DNA from: Deinococcus cellulosilyticus NBRC 106333 = KACC 11606
GTDB lineage: Bacteria; Deinococcota; Deinococci; Deinococcales; Deinococcaceae
Length of the DNA: 64,000 bases
Assembly (NCBI RefSeq): GCF_007990775.1
Contig: NZ_BJXB01000001.1
Location: forward strand, 1-64,000
Direction: 5' to 3'
Position 1 is the first letter of the stretch. Every line of letters begins with the position of its first letter. The position numbers and the translations under genes were made by a program. Under the pieces are notes generated by a model. That model was not told the DNA's origin. It saw only the letters and a program-made list of their open reading frames with translations, and ran no database searches. Below are positions 17,357-25,018 of this stretch, piece by piece.

Positions 17357-19185
17357 AGGCCTTTCCTTTGCTGTTTCTTGCAGGACTGGTGGTGTCCTGC
17401 GCACAGTTCGCACCCCCTGTTCAGAAACCCCCTGTTCAGAAACCCACCAACATCATGGAACTGCAATTTGAAGATGTCAGCAGCAACCAGCCCAGAGCCC
17501 GCGTGGTGATGCCAGAACGGAGCTCAGCAGCAGGTGCATCAAAACAGGGACTCAATGATGTGGGCTCAAAGGTCAGTTTCCAGGTCAAGAATGTGGAGAC
17601 CCTGACCAACAAGGCCACCATGACCCGTTATGTGCAGGCCACCTTTGAAATCACCAACACTTCTGCAACCACCATCGAGCGCCTGTTCATCACACCGGTG
17701 GACCTTGATGATGATGCAGATCCCAACAACCACGCCATCTCCCCCACCATTGGAGACACGCCTTTTGCCAAGGTGCGGCTTTTCGATGGAACAGATGTGC
17801 CTGCCAAAGCTGAAGACCTCATTCCTGGTCCTGCAGTGATTTATGACTTCCAGGCTCTGGATTACATTGAAGATGTTCAGGCTTCCCCTTTTTATGCGCC
17901 TTTTGATTCATCCACACTGGCTCCTGCTGTACCTTCAGGCCTTGCTGCAGTGAACGTCAAAGATTACACCTGGTACCTCGAGCGACCTCTGGCCGCAGGA
18001 AGTTCTGCCACCGTGACCCTTGCAGTGAGCTTCCCGGTCGACAGCATTCCAGCCAACAACCCTTTCAGCTTCAGCATGATGGTGGCATTTGGGCAAAATG
18101 CAGAAGAATTTACCCTTCTCGGAGACAGCCTGAATTTCGACACAGATTTTGATGGGGCCGCACCTGACATCACCCTGGACACCCTCAACCAGCCGGTGAT
18201 TGCGTGGGAAGAAGAAACCTATTACGGCCCCATCCACGTGATGGTCAAACAGTGGAATGGCAGCACCTGGGCCATGCTTGGGGGTCCTCTCAACATGAAC
18301 CCAACCACAGACGCAGGCCAGGCCAGCATCGCTCAGAATGGATCGGACCAGTTCATTGTTGCCTGGGAAGAGGATGAAGACATCTTTGTCAAACAGTGGG
18401 ATGGCTCGGTCTGGAACAGCCTGGGTGCAGCCCTGGACCTCGATCAGGCAGAGCGGGCCACGGCACCAGATGTGACTGTGGATGGCAGCAGCAATCCGGT
18501 GGTCACCTGGGTGGAAGATGACGCCACCAGTGGCATCGGCCAGGTCCTGGTCAAAGCCTGGGACGGTGCCCAGTGGACACTGCTGGACGGTTCCCTGAAC
18601 ATCGATCCCACCCGGCATGCCTGGGAAAGCGTGATCACCCACAACAACACCGGCCAGCCCATTGTGGCCTGGACAGAAAGTGACAGCAATGAGAACATTC
18701 AGGTGTACGTCAAACAATGGAATGGCACCACCTGGAACCTCCTGGGAAGTGGAGCACTGAATCCCACAGCCAACCAGTCTGGAGACCTGACCATCATCTC
18801 GGATGCCAGTGACCGCCTGACCGTTGGCTGGAGCGATGACGGAACCATTCGGGTTTCCCGCTGGGATGGAGCCTCCTGGACCGAAATGGGAAATGGGCTG
18901 AACATGGATGGGGCAAATCCAGCGTTCCTTCCCGCACTGGGCCTGAAACCCGATGGGCGTCCAGTGGCCGTGTGGACCGAAATCATGCCCATTCCCCAGG
19001 TGGTGAGCAAGATCTGGGACGGCACAGCGTGGGTGCGCTATGGAGACGTCCTGAACAACAATTTCGACAACTTTGCAGCCATGCCCTCTGTGGTCACCGA
19101 TCCTGCAGGCACCTCCTACGTGGCCTTCATGGAAATGACCCGGTGTGCCTGCATCGCAGAAGTCTTCGTAAAATCCATTCCCTGA
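17353..19185 (+). CDS. Lipoprotein with a repeated W-rich propeller-like domain
   Basis: A 610-residue exported lipoprotein. The signal peptide ends in a lipobox with Cys16 (GLVVSC). A beta-rich domain (about 60-240) with immunoglobulin-like wording (VQATFEITNTSATTIERLFI) follows. From about residue 245 there are five to six repeats of about 55 residues with the pattern VKxWxGxxWxxLGxxLNxxPxxxAxxPxI and then VAWxE, which suggests a beta-propeller or similar cell-surface binding fold. No catalytic residues are recognised. Its start overlaps the small ORF stop (ATGA). A strong terminator follows. Confidence 0.8.
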   Translation: MKAFPLLFLAGLVVSCAQFAPPVQKPPVQKPTNIMELQFEDVSSNQPRARVVMPERSSAAGASKQGLNDVGSKVSFQVKNVETLTNKATMTRYVQATFEITNTSATTIERLFITPVDLDDDADPNNHAISPTIGDTPFAKVRLFDGTDVPAKAEDLIPGPAVIYDFQALDYIEDVQASPFYAPFDSSTLAPAVPSGLAAVNVKDYTWYLERPLAAGSSATVTLAVSFPVDSIPANNPFSFSMMVAFGQNAEEFTLLGDSLNFDTDFDGAAPDITLDTLNQPVIAWEEETYYGPIHVMVKQWNGSTWAMLGGPLNMNPTTDAGQASIAQNGSDQFIVAWEEDEDIFVKQWDGSVWNSLGAALDLDQAERATAPDVTVDGSSNPVVTWVEDDATSGIGQVLVKAWDGAQWTLLDGSLNIDPTRHAWESVITHNNTGQPIVAWTESDSNENIQVYVKQWNGTTWNLLGSGALNPTANQSGDLTIISDASDRLTVGWSDDGTIRVSRWDGASWTEMGNGLNMDGANPAFLPALGLKPDGRPVAVWTEIMPIPQVVSKIWDGTAWVRYGDVLNNNFDNFAAMPSVVTDPAGTSYVAFMEMTRCACIAEVFVKSIP

Positions 19186-19201
19186 AGCTCCCATCAACGT
19201 C

Positions 19202-19233
19202 AAAACCGCTCCTCTGGGAGCGGTTTTTGTTTT
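19202..19233 (+). terminator. Rho-independent terminator after the lipoprotein gene
   Basis: An 11-bp stem AAAACCGCTCC / GGAGCGGTTTT with a 4-nt loop runs into TTTTTGTTTT. Confidence 0.9.
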
Positions 19234-19246
19234 CAGAGGAAAAACT

Positions 19247-19543
19247 TCAGTTCATAGGGGTGCTGGAAACCGCATTCAGGCCACTGAGAAGGTCCATGAC
19301 CATCTCGATGTGACATTGCGCGTAAGCACAGGCCTCTTCGGCCATCTCGCGGGTGATCTGGCCCGATTGCAGGTAGGCATGAAGGCGCTCTGTGGTGGTG
19401 TGCACCTCTGCTTCAGACTGCCTGAGTTGCTCTTTGAGTTCCAGCGGAATCAGGCGGAAACCCCGGTGGGTGCGGACCACCTCGTAGTAACGGCTGCACT
19501 CTCTGAACGCCTGCTGCATGTTGTGGATCACCATGTCGTCCAT
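19247..19543 (-). CDS. Small helical protein of unknown function (98 aa)
   Basis: A 98-residue, mostly helical, charged protein (MDDMVIHNMQQAFRECSRYY at the start; a heptad-like stretch ELKEQLRQSEAEVHTTTERL). No domain is recognised. A TANNNT box (TACTGT, 19554-19549) sits 5 nt before the ATG and may give a leaderless transcript. Translation from the second methionine (MVIHNM) is also possible. It lies tail-to-tail with the lipoprotein terminator. Confidence 0.6.
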   Translation of the reverse strand: MDDMVIHNMQQAFRECSRYYEVVRTHRGFRLIPLELKEQLRQSEAEVHTTTERLHAYLQSGQITREMAEEACAYAQCHIEMVMDLLSGLNAVSSTPMN

Positions 19544-19640
19544 GTCTCACAGTACTGTGGGAATTGTCACAAAACCATGACGGTGAAGTGTGATAGGGCT
19601 GTGCTGCTGAAAGATGTTTAGACAGTGCTGCTGGTCAAGA

Positions 19641-19786
19641 GCGGTCAGCGGTCAGCCGTCAGCAAAAGATGAACGCATGCTTTTGCAACATGCAATCAAA
19701 AATCTTTAGACGTGTTGGCCTGAAGTCTTCTGTTCTGTCTGTTCTGGTCAAAGCACACCTGTGTTGTTGTGCTGACCGCTGACCGC
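19641..19786. repeat. Heptamer repeat element with inverted arms (element A)
   Basis: The left arm is GCGGTCA repeated (19641-19663, three heptamers plus GC). The right arm GCTGACCGCTGACCGC (19771-19786) is a perfect 16-bp inverted match to the start of the left arm, 114 bp away. The gap 19544-19952 holds this element and, further on, ATGCTAGAG near 19862, which resembles the -10 region seen before the B12 gene. No gene was seen in it. Confidence 0.75.
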
Positions 19787-19952
19787 TTGCCATAAGACAA
19801 CGACCCATCAGCGACTTTGCACTGGCCGTGCACAGGCAGGTGCCCGAATTCCAGGAGAAATGCTAGAGTCTAGATACCTGCAAGATCCGCAGCCACATCC
19901 CATTTCACCCTGCAGATCCCATTTCATCTGCAAAGCGAGGCCCCCTTTGGAC

Positions 19953-20789
19953 ATGAGTGCATTCCTGCAGGAATTCCAGCTTGAAGCAGAAGACAACCTC
20001 ACAATTCTGGAACAGGGTCTGCTGCAACTCGAACAACTGGACAATCCCGAGGTGGTCCGGCGCATGTTCACTGCAGCGCACACCATCAAAGGGAGTGCAG
20101 GCATGCTGGGTCTTCAGGACATCCAGCGGCTCACCCATGTGCTGGAGGACGTTCTGGATGATCTTCGCAAGCGTCCACGCAAACTGGGTGAAGCCCAGGC
20201 CAGTGTGTTGCTGGAAGTGGTGGATGAGGTGCGCAAACTGTGTGCGGAAGTGATGCAACCTGTCCCCCATGAACACCCGATGACCCACTGGCTGGAAAAA
20301 CTCAGGAACTGGGAACAGCCTGTTGAAGCACCTGCCCAGACAGAAGTTGTGGATGAGGCATCCCACACCATTGAAGCAGGACTTCAGGAAAGGGTGGACA
20401 CACCTGCTGCCTACACTGCAGATCAGGTGGGGCGCACACAGTTGGAACGCAGGGTGATGGTCTATGATCCTTCTGCCACAGCCCGGATGCATCAGGCGTG
20501 GTTGTTGCTGGAAGCAGGGTTTGCTGTGCAGTTGGTTTTTGAACTCGAACAGTTCAGGCTGGGAACGCCAGACGCGCTGTGGCTGGTGGGCTTCGACGGT
20601 GAAGCCTCCACCCGGCAGTTTCTGGACAGCCTCAAGCATGAAGAAAAAACAGGAGTGATGGTTTCCGTGAGTGACGAGCAGATTTCCGTGCCTTCCCCCT
20701 TCCCCCGACTGCTGCTGAATTACATGGACACCCCCCAGAAAAGTCCTCTGGTAGAGACCGCCCTGAAGTTGCTGGAGGTTCAGGCATGA
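19953..20789 (+). CDS. Stand-alone HPt (CheA P1-like) protein with degenerate receiver-like C-terminus
   Basis: First gene of the chemosensory operon, 278 residues. Residues 1-110 form a CheA-type histidine phosphotransfer domain: FLQEFQLEAEDNLTILEQGL, then FTAAHTIKGSAGML with phospho-accepting His43. A linker rich in Pro, Glu and Ala leads to a C-terminal domain (about 165-278) with receiver-like beta-alpha rhythm (RRVMVYDPSATARMHQAWLL) but without the usual Asp triad or Lys. The CheA homologue downstream (27125) lacks this domain, so this protein probably supplies P1 in trans. ATG 19953 is preferred to an in-frame ATG at 19860 because similarity begins at MSAFLQEF. It overlaps the next gene as ATGA. 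Confidence 0.85.
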   Translation: MSAFLQEFQLEAEDNLTILEQGLLQLEQLDNPEVVRRMFTAAHTIKGSAGMLGLQDIQRLTHVLEDVLDDLRKRPRKLGEAQASVLLEVVDEVRKLCAEVMQPVPHEHPMTHWLEKLRNWEQPVEAPAQTEVVDEASHTIEAGLQERVDTPAAYTADQVGRTQLERRVMVYDPSATARMHQAWLLLEAGFAVQLVFELEQFRLGTPDALWLVGFDGEASTRQFLDSLKHEEKTGVMVSVSDEQISVPSPFPRLLLNYMDTPQKSPLVETALKLLEVQA

Positions 20790-22891
20790 GCGTGTGGGTG
20801 GTGGACGACAGCCGTCTGATTCGCAGCATGCTCACGGCCCTGCTGACCCAGGCAGGCATCTCAGGTGTGCAGACCGCAGATTCTGGAGAAGGGCTGCTGG
20901 AGGCCCTACAAAATCCGGTGACCCGCGACCAGGTGCGCCTGATTCTGCTGGACCTGATGATGCCCGGCATGGACGGCATCCAGACCCTGAAGCACCTGCG
21001 GGACTACCCTGAACTGCACGACATTCCTGTCATCATCATCACCGGACGGGATGAGAAGGAGGATCTGGAGGCTGCATTTCAGGCTGGAGCCAGTGACTTC
21101 CTCTCCAAACCTGCCGACCCTGTGGAGTTCGTGGCCCGGGTGAAAGGTGCTTTGCGCCTCAGTGAATTGCTGGTGCAGCGCAGGTCCAGGGAACGGGACC
21201 TGAAAGACAGCCATGCCCGGCTGGAACTGCTCACCTACACCGATGCCCTGACCGGCATTGCCAATCGCCGCAGCTTCGATCAGGCCCTGCAAAAACTGTG
21301 GACAGGCCCAGAGCGCACGGTGTCCCTGATTCTGCTGGACGTGGATCATTTCAAACGGTACAACGACACCCTCGGGCATCTGGAGGGAGATGCTTGCCTG
21401 AAACGGGTGGCTGCTGCCCTCGAAGACACCCTCAAAGAGGAAGGCATTTTCATTCCAGAAGCTCTGCTGGCCCGTTACGGTGGAGAAGAGTTTGCTGTCC
21501 TGCTGCCAGACGCTTCACTGGACGAGGCCATGCAGCTTGCCGAACACCTCCGTCTGGGGGTGCTGGCTGCAGCCATTGACCATCCCCATTCGGACCACCA
21601 CCATCTGGTGACCATCTCACTGGGGGTGCAGACCCTGCGCACCGGACCTGAGACCACCCCTGCCCTGCTCATTGAACAGGCAGACCAGGCCCTGTATCAG
21701 GCCAAAAAGTCGGGGCGCAATCAGGTGTTTCGGGCAGACCAGCTTCATCCCATGACCCCCGAACCCGATGGAGACGCCCTTTCTTTGCACCGCTGGCACA
21801 AGGTGATGGTGGTGGATGACTCTGCGGTGGCCCGGGCCTTTCTGCGTCAGGCCTTTCAGAGGGAAGGGGCAGAAGTGGTTGAGGCCTCCAGTGTGCCCCA
21901 GGCCCTGGAGCACCTCCCACAGATTGGTGAATTTGACCTGATCATGCTGGACATGCACCTGCATGACTCCAGCGGTCTGGAGGTCTTGCAAAAAGTCCGT
22001 CAGGTGAACCAGAGCGTGGTGGTGGTGATCTTCTCTGGGAAACACTCCAGGTCCATGCAAGAAGCCCTGAAACTCGGGGCGGACGCCTACCTGTCCAAGT
22101 CCGACTTTGACCTGCAGGGCAAGGACCTCTCTGCTTTCATGCAGGCCCTGCACCATGCCCGGGAATGCCGACTGGGGGTGCTGGCCCGTGAAGTCTTGAA
22201 GCAGGTCCAGACCGATTTCTTTTCGGTTTTCGCCCACGACCTGAAAAACCCCATCGCTGCCCTGGGTCTGGCCATCGATCTGGCCGCAGAAACCCAGCAT
22301 CCAGATGATCTGGCTCCCCTGCTTTCTGGTGCGCTTGAAGCCAAATCCATGCTTCTGGAAGTGCTCGCACAATACCAGGAGTACATGCGTCTGGAAGCTG
22401 GACAGCTCGAACTGGATCTGGCTCCGGTTTCCCTGCAGTCGGTGGTGAAGGCCTGCCTGCAGGACCTGCAAAAGCAAGCACAATTCCGGGGACAGAAGCT
22501 GATCTTTGAAAAGGAAATGGAGGATGCAACACCACAGGACAGTGAAGTCCTGATTGATGCACGGGTCTTCGGAGACGCCCTGCACAGTGCCCTGATCAGC
22601 CTGATGAAGCATGCACCTGACGAGGGAACCATACGGGTGCGACTGGAGCGGACTGCAGAACAGGTGCGTCTGGTGCTGGAAGAAGAGGAAAGCCGGATTC
22701 CTGCCGATGAAATACAGCTCCTGCTGCACAACCCCCGCATGGCGCACAAGTGGTTCGGGTCCGGGGTCAGCCTGCCCTTGATGCGTGCTGTGCTTGCTGC
22801 CCACCATGGACGGTTGTGGGCGGAATCCAGCAATGGCAGCAGCCGTTTTCTGGCAGAACTTCCATTGCTCGGGCAGGTGGATCTGGCATGA
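20786..22891 (+). CDS. Hybrid response regulator: REC-GGDEF-REC-HisKA-like, ATPase domain degenerate
   Basis: A 701-residue output protein. REC1 (1-125) has phospho-acceptor Asp56 in LLDLMMPGMDG. The GGDEF domain (about 145-320) keeps GGEEF but has no RxxD inhibitory site (the residues there are IPEA). REC2 (about 340-455) has Asp389 in MLDMHLHD. A histidine-kinase-like part follows with an H box FAHDLKNP (His484). In its ATPase region the N-box Asn is replaced (ALISLMKHAP) and the G1 DxGxG is replaced by EEEESRIP, while the later GSGVSLPLM survives. The kinase is therefore probably unable to bind ATP normally. The REC-GGDEF half parallels WspR. The gene overlaps both neighbours by ATGA. Confidence 0.88.
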   Translation: MSVWVVDDSRLIRSMLTALLTQAGISGVQTADSGEGLLEALQNPVTRDQVRLILLDLMMPGMDGIQTLKHLRDYPELHDIPVIIITGRDEKEDLEAAFQAGASDFLSKPADPVEFVARVKGALRLSELLVQRRSRERDLKDSHARLELLTYTDALTGIANRRSFDQALQKLWTGPERTVSLILLDVDHFKRYNDTLGHLEGDACLKRVAAALEDTLKEEGIFIPEALLARYGGEEFAVLLPDASLDEAMQLAEHLRLGVLAAAIDHPHSDHHHLVTISLGVQTLRTGPETTPALLIEQADQALYQAKKSGRNQVFRADQLHPMTPEPDGDALSLHRWHKVMVVDDSAVARAFLRQAFQREGAEVVEASSVPQALEHLPQIGEFDLIMLDMHLHDSSGLEVLQKVRQVNQSVVVVIFSGKHSRSMQEALKLGADAYLSKSDFDLQGKDLSAFMQALHHARECRLGVLAREVLKQVQTDFFSVFAHDLKNPIAALGLAIDLAAETQHPDDLAPLLSGALEAKSMLLEVLAQYQEYMRLEAGQLELDLAPVSLQSVVKACLQDLQKQAQFRGQKLIFEKEMEDATPQDSEVLIDARVFGDALHSALISLMKHAPDEGTIRVRLERTAEQVRLVLEEEESRIPADEIQLLLHNPRMAHKWFGSGVSLPLMRAVLAAHHGRLWAESSNGSSRFLAELPLLGQVDLA

Positions 22892-23316
22892 GCCTCGGGG
22901 TGCTGCACCTGAGCATTCATGACACCAGTTACATGGTTCCCTTGCAGCAGGTGCTCCGGGTGCTGCGCATGGCGTGGTTCACCGGAATTCCTCCTGCACC
23001 TGGGGCCCCGCATGTGGTCGGGGTGCTCAACATCTCCGGGGTGCTCCATCCGGTGGTCAGTGCTCGAAAACAGCTGGGATTTCCTGATGTCACGCCTTTA
23101 CCTGAGCAACGTTTGCTGCTTTTGCGAGGAAAGCCAGATTTCCTGCTGTGGGTGGATGACATTTATGGTTTTCTGGAAGTGCCCATGACGGATTTCAAAC
23201 CGATCAGGTACACCCCTCAGAGCCCTGTGGAGGCGGTGATCCGCACCCAGCAGGGCAGCACCTCTGTCCTGAGGCCCGAATTCTTTCAGCCTCCTGCACT
23301 CTGGGAGGGCATCTGA
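22888..23316 (+). CDS. cheW: CheW-like coupling protein 1
   Basis: A 142-residue CheW-fold adaptor that would link the receptor to the CheA kinase. It shows the typical YMVPLQQVLRVLRM strand-helix, the central PHVVGVLNISGVLHPVVSAR (the V(x)G(x)xxxxGxxxPV core of CheW), and LLWVDDIYGFLEV. The true start is ATG 22888 (ATGA overlap with the previous stop). In position it corresponds to WspB. Confidence 0.87.
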   Translation: MSLGVLHLSIHDTSYMVPLQQVLRVLRMAWFTGIPPAPGAPHVVGVLNISGVLHPVVSARKQLGFPDVTPLPEQRLLLLRGKPDFLLWVDDIYGFLEVPMTDFKPIRYTPQSPVEAVIRTQQGSTSVLRPEFFQPPALWEGI

Positions 23317-24527
23317 TGTCTGCTGTGGACGGACTGCACCCTGCCTTGCTGCAACAGCTCATTGAGCGGGTGGAGCAGGTGGGAGGCATCCGCATTCAGC
23401 CCATGCAACATCCCCTGCTGCTCAGGGCACTGAGAGAACTGGGGGAGGAGGGCACCGAGGACCTGAACCCCCGGGTGGTCCACCTGCTGTCCCTTCCCGA
23501 TCTCCTGTTCACCCACAGCCTCATTGAACGGCTGACCATCCACGAAACCTATTTCTTTCGTGGGGAACAGCAAGTGAGACAACTCAGGGAAATCATCCTG
23601 CCAGAACTGCAAAAAAGGCCCCATCCAGTGCGCGTCTGGTCGGCAGGTTGCTCCACTGGTGAGGAGGCCTACACCCTGTCCATCCTGCTGAAAACCGAGT
23701 TTGGCATGCAAGATGCCCTGGTTTTTGGCACCGACCTGCACCCGGAGGCCATTGCGAAAGCAAGGCAGGGCAGGTACCGCGCATGGTCCTTTCGGAGCAC
23801 ACCGGAAAGCATCCAGCAGCAGTGCTTCACCCATGTGGGCCAGTGCTGGGTGATCAAATCGTTTCTGAAACAGCATGTGCATTTTGGTGTGCTGAACCTG
23901 AAGGGCCTGCCCTGGCAACCCCTCTTTCAGAACGCAGCCTTGCAGCTCAAACACCTGGACCTGATCCTGTGCAGGAATGTCACCCTTTACTTCGGGGCCG
24001 AGAGTGCCCAGCAGGTGTACCGGGCGTTTGCAGAGGTGCTGGCCCCTGGCGGGACGTTGATGCTGGGGGCCACCGATCCTCACCCTGAGCCAGAAAGTGG
24101 TCTGCATCCTGAGCGTCATCCACTGGGCTGGGTCTGGAAAAAAGAGCATAAGACAGCCACCATCCGGCACCGGAAAGTCACCCCCCGAAGCACCCGCACC
24201 TTCGGGCCTTCTCCCAGGCAACCCAGAATGCACCTGCAGGACCCACCTCAACAGGTCTTTTCCGCCTCTGGCACCGACCTTCCAGAAACCCTTGAAGGGC
24301 TCAGGCAGCATGTGTTTTTGCATCCCGATGACCCCCTGGCTCTTTTTCAGCTGGCGCAGGCCTGGATCAGGGCTGGCACGCCAGATCGCGCATTTCCGCT
24401 GCTGCGCAGCCTCCGCACCCTCCTTGAAGGACGTCCCAGGGATGAAGCCCTGACCCCTGAATTGCACGTGCAGGAACTCCTGACCGCCACCCTCTACACC
24501 CTGAATCAGATGAAAGGCACCCCATGA
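23316..24527 (+). CDS. cheR: CheR-type chemoreceptor methyltransferase with C-terminal extension
   Basis: A SAM-dependent glutamate methyltransferase that adapts the receptor. It has an N-terminal CheR helical domain, HETYFFRGEQ (residues about 72-81), the SAM-binding VWSAGCSTGEEAYTL, and LDLILCRNVTLYF. The 403 residues exceed plain CheR (about 280). The extra C-terminal 120 residues include a single TPR-like helix pair (DPLALFQLAQAWIRAGTPDRAF), as in WspC and FrzF-type CheR proteins. It starts at an ATG overlapping the CheW stop (TGATG). Confidence 0.9.
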   Translation: MSAVDGLHPALLQQLIERVEQVGGIRIQPMQHPLLLRALRELGEEGTEDLNPRVVHLLSLPDLLFTHSLIERLTIHETYFFRGEQQVRQLREIILPELQKRPHPVRVWSAGCSTGEEAYTLSILLKTEFGMQDALVFGTDLHPEAIAKARQGRYRAWSFRSTPESIQQQCFTHVGQCWVIKSFLKQHVHFGVLNLKGLPWQPLFQNAALQLKHLDLILCRNVTLYFGAESAQQVYRAFAEVLAPGGTLMLGATDPHPEPESGLHPERHPLGWVWKKEHKTATIRHRKVTPRSTRTFGPSPRQPRMHLQDPPQQVFSASGTDLPETLEGLRQHVFLHPDDPLALFQLAQAWIRAGTPDRAFPLLRSLRTLLEGRPRDEALTPELHVQELLTATLYTLNQMKGTP

Positions 24528-25018
24528 AGGACCAGCAGATCCTGCGAACCAGAGCGGAACAACTCGCTGCCCCTCCCGAAACCCCTTCCAGTGAGCCCAC
24601 CCAGGTGGTGGTGGTGGTTCAGGCAGGACAGGAACGGTATGCCTTGCCTGCCCACCAGATCAGCATGGTGCGGGCAACGCCTCCGCTGACCCGGCTTCCT
24701 GGTCTGCATCCGGTGATCGTTGGGATGATCAGCCTGCAGGGACATGTGCTGACCGTGCTGGATCTTGCTGCACTGCTTGGGGATGTGCCGGATGGGCAGG
24801 CAGGGTATATTGTCGTATACCGGGATTCAGGGAAACAGGTGGCCCTGCGGGTCCGGAACGCAGAGGAAGCGGTGGACATTCCCCTTCACCTGCCCCGACC
24901 TGCACAGACCCGTCCGGGGTTGTCGGGGGTCTGGAAGGCCAGAGTCACCCTGCTGGACCTGGAACCCCTTTTTGCAGAATTCATGCGGATCACAGGAGGA
25001 GACCGTGCAGTCCTTTAA
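24524..25018 (+). CDS. cheW: CheW-like coupling protein 2
   Basis: A 164-residue second CheW adaptor, with an N-terminal tail of about 30 residues. The CheW core is clear: GQERYALPAHQISMVR, then HPVIVGMISLQGHVLTVLDL, then ending in VTLLDLEPLFAEF. In position between cheR and the receptor/kinase it corresponds to WspD. It starts with ATGA overlap and its stop lies 14 bases inside the receptor gene. Confidence 0.88.
   Translation: MKDQQILRTRAEQLAAPPETPSSEPTQVVVVVQAGQERYALPAHQISMVRATPPLTRLPGLHPVIVGMISLQGHVLTVLDLAALLGDVPDGQAGYIVVYRDSGKQVALRVRNAEEAVDIPLHLPRPAQTRPGLSGVWKARVTLLDLEPLFAEFMRITGGDRAVL

Noticed and set aside
21617..22807. Minus-strand open frame of 396 codons across the hybrid regulator gene
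   Set aside because: Antisense to well-defined REC, GGDEF and kinase domains; no start signals.
23286..24467. Minus-strand open frame of 393 codons across cheR
   Set aside because: Shadow of cheR, whose catalytic motifs are on the plus strand.
24765..25004. N-terminal extension of the chemoreceptor
   Set aside because: These codons are the other reading frame of cheW; GTG 25005 has an ideal ribosome-binding site and directly precedes TM1.
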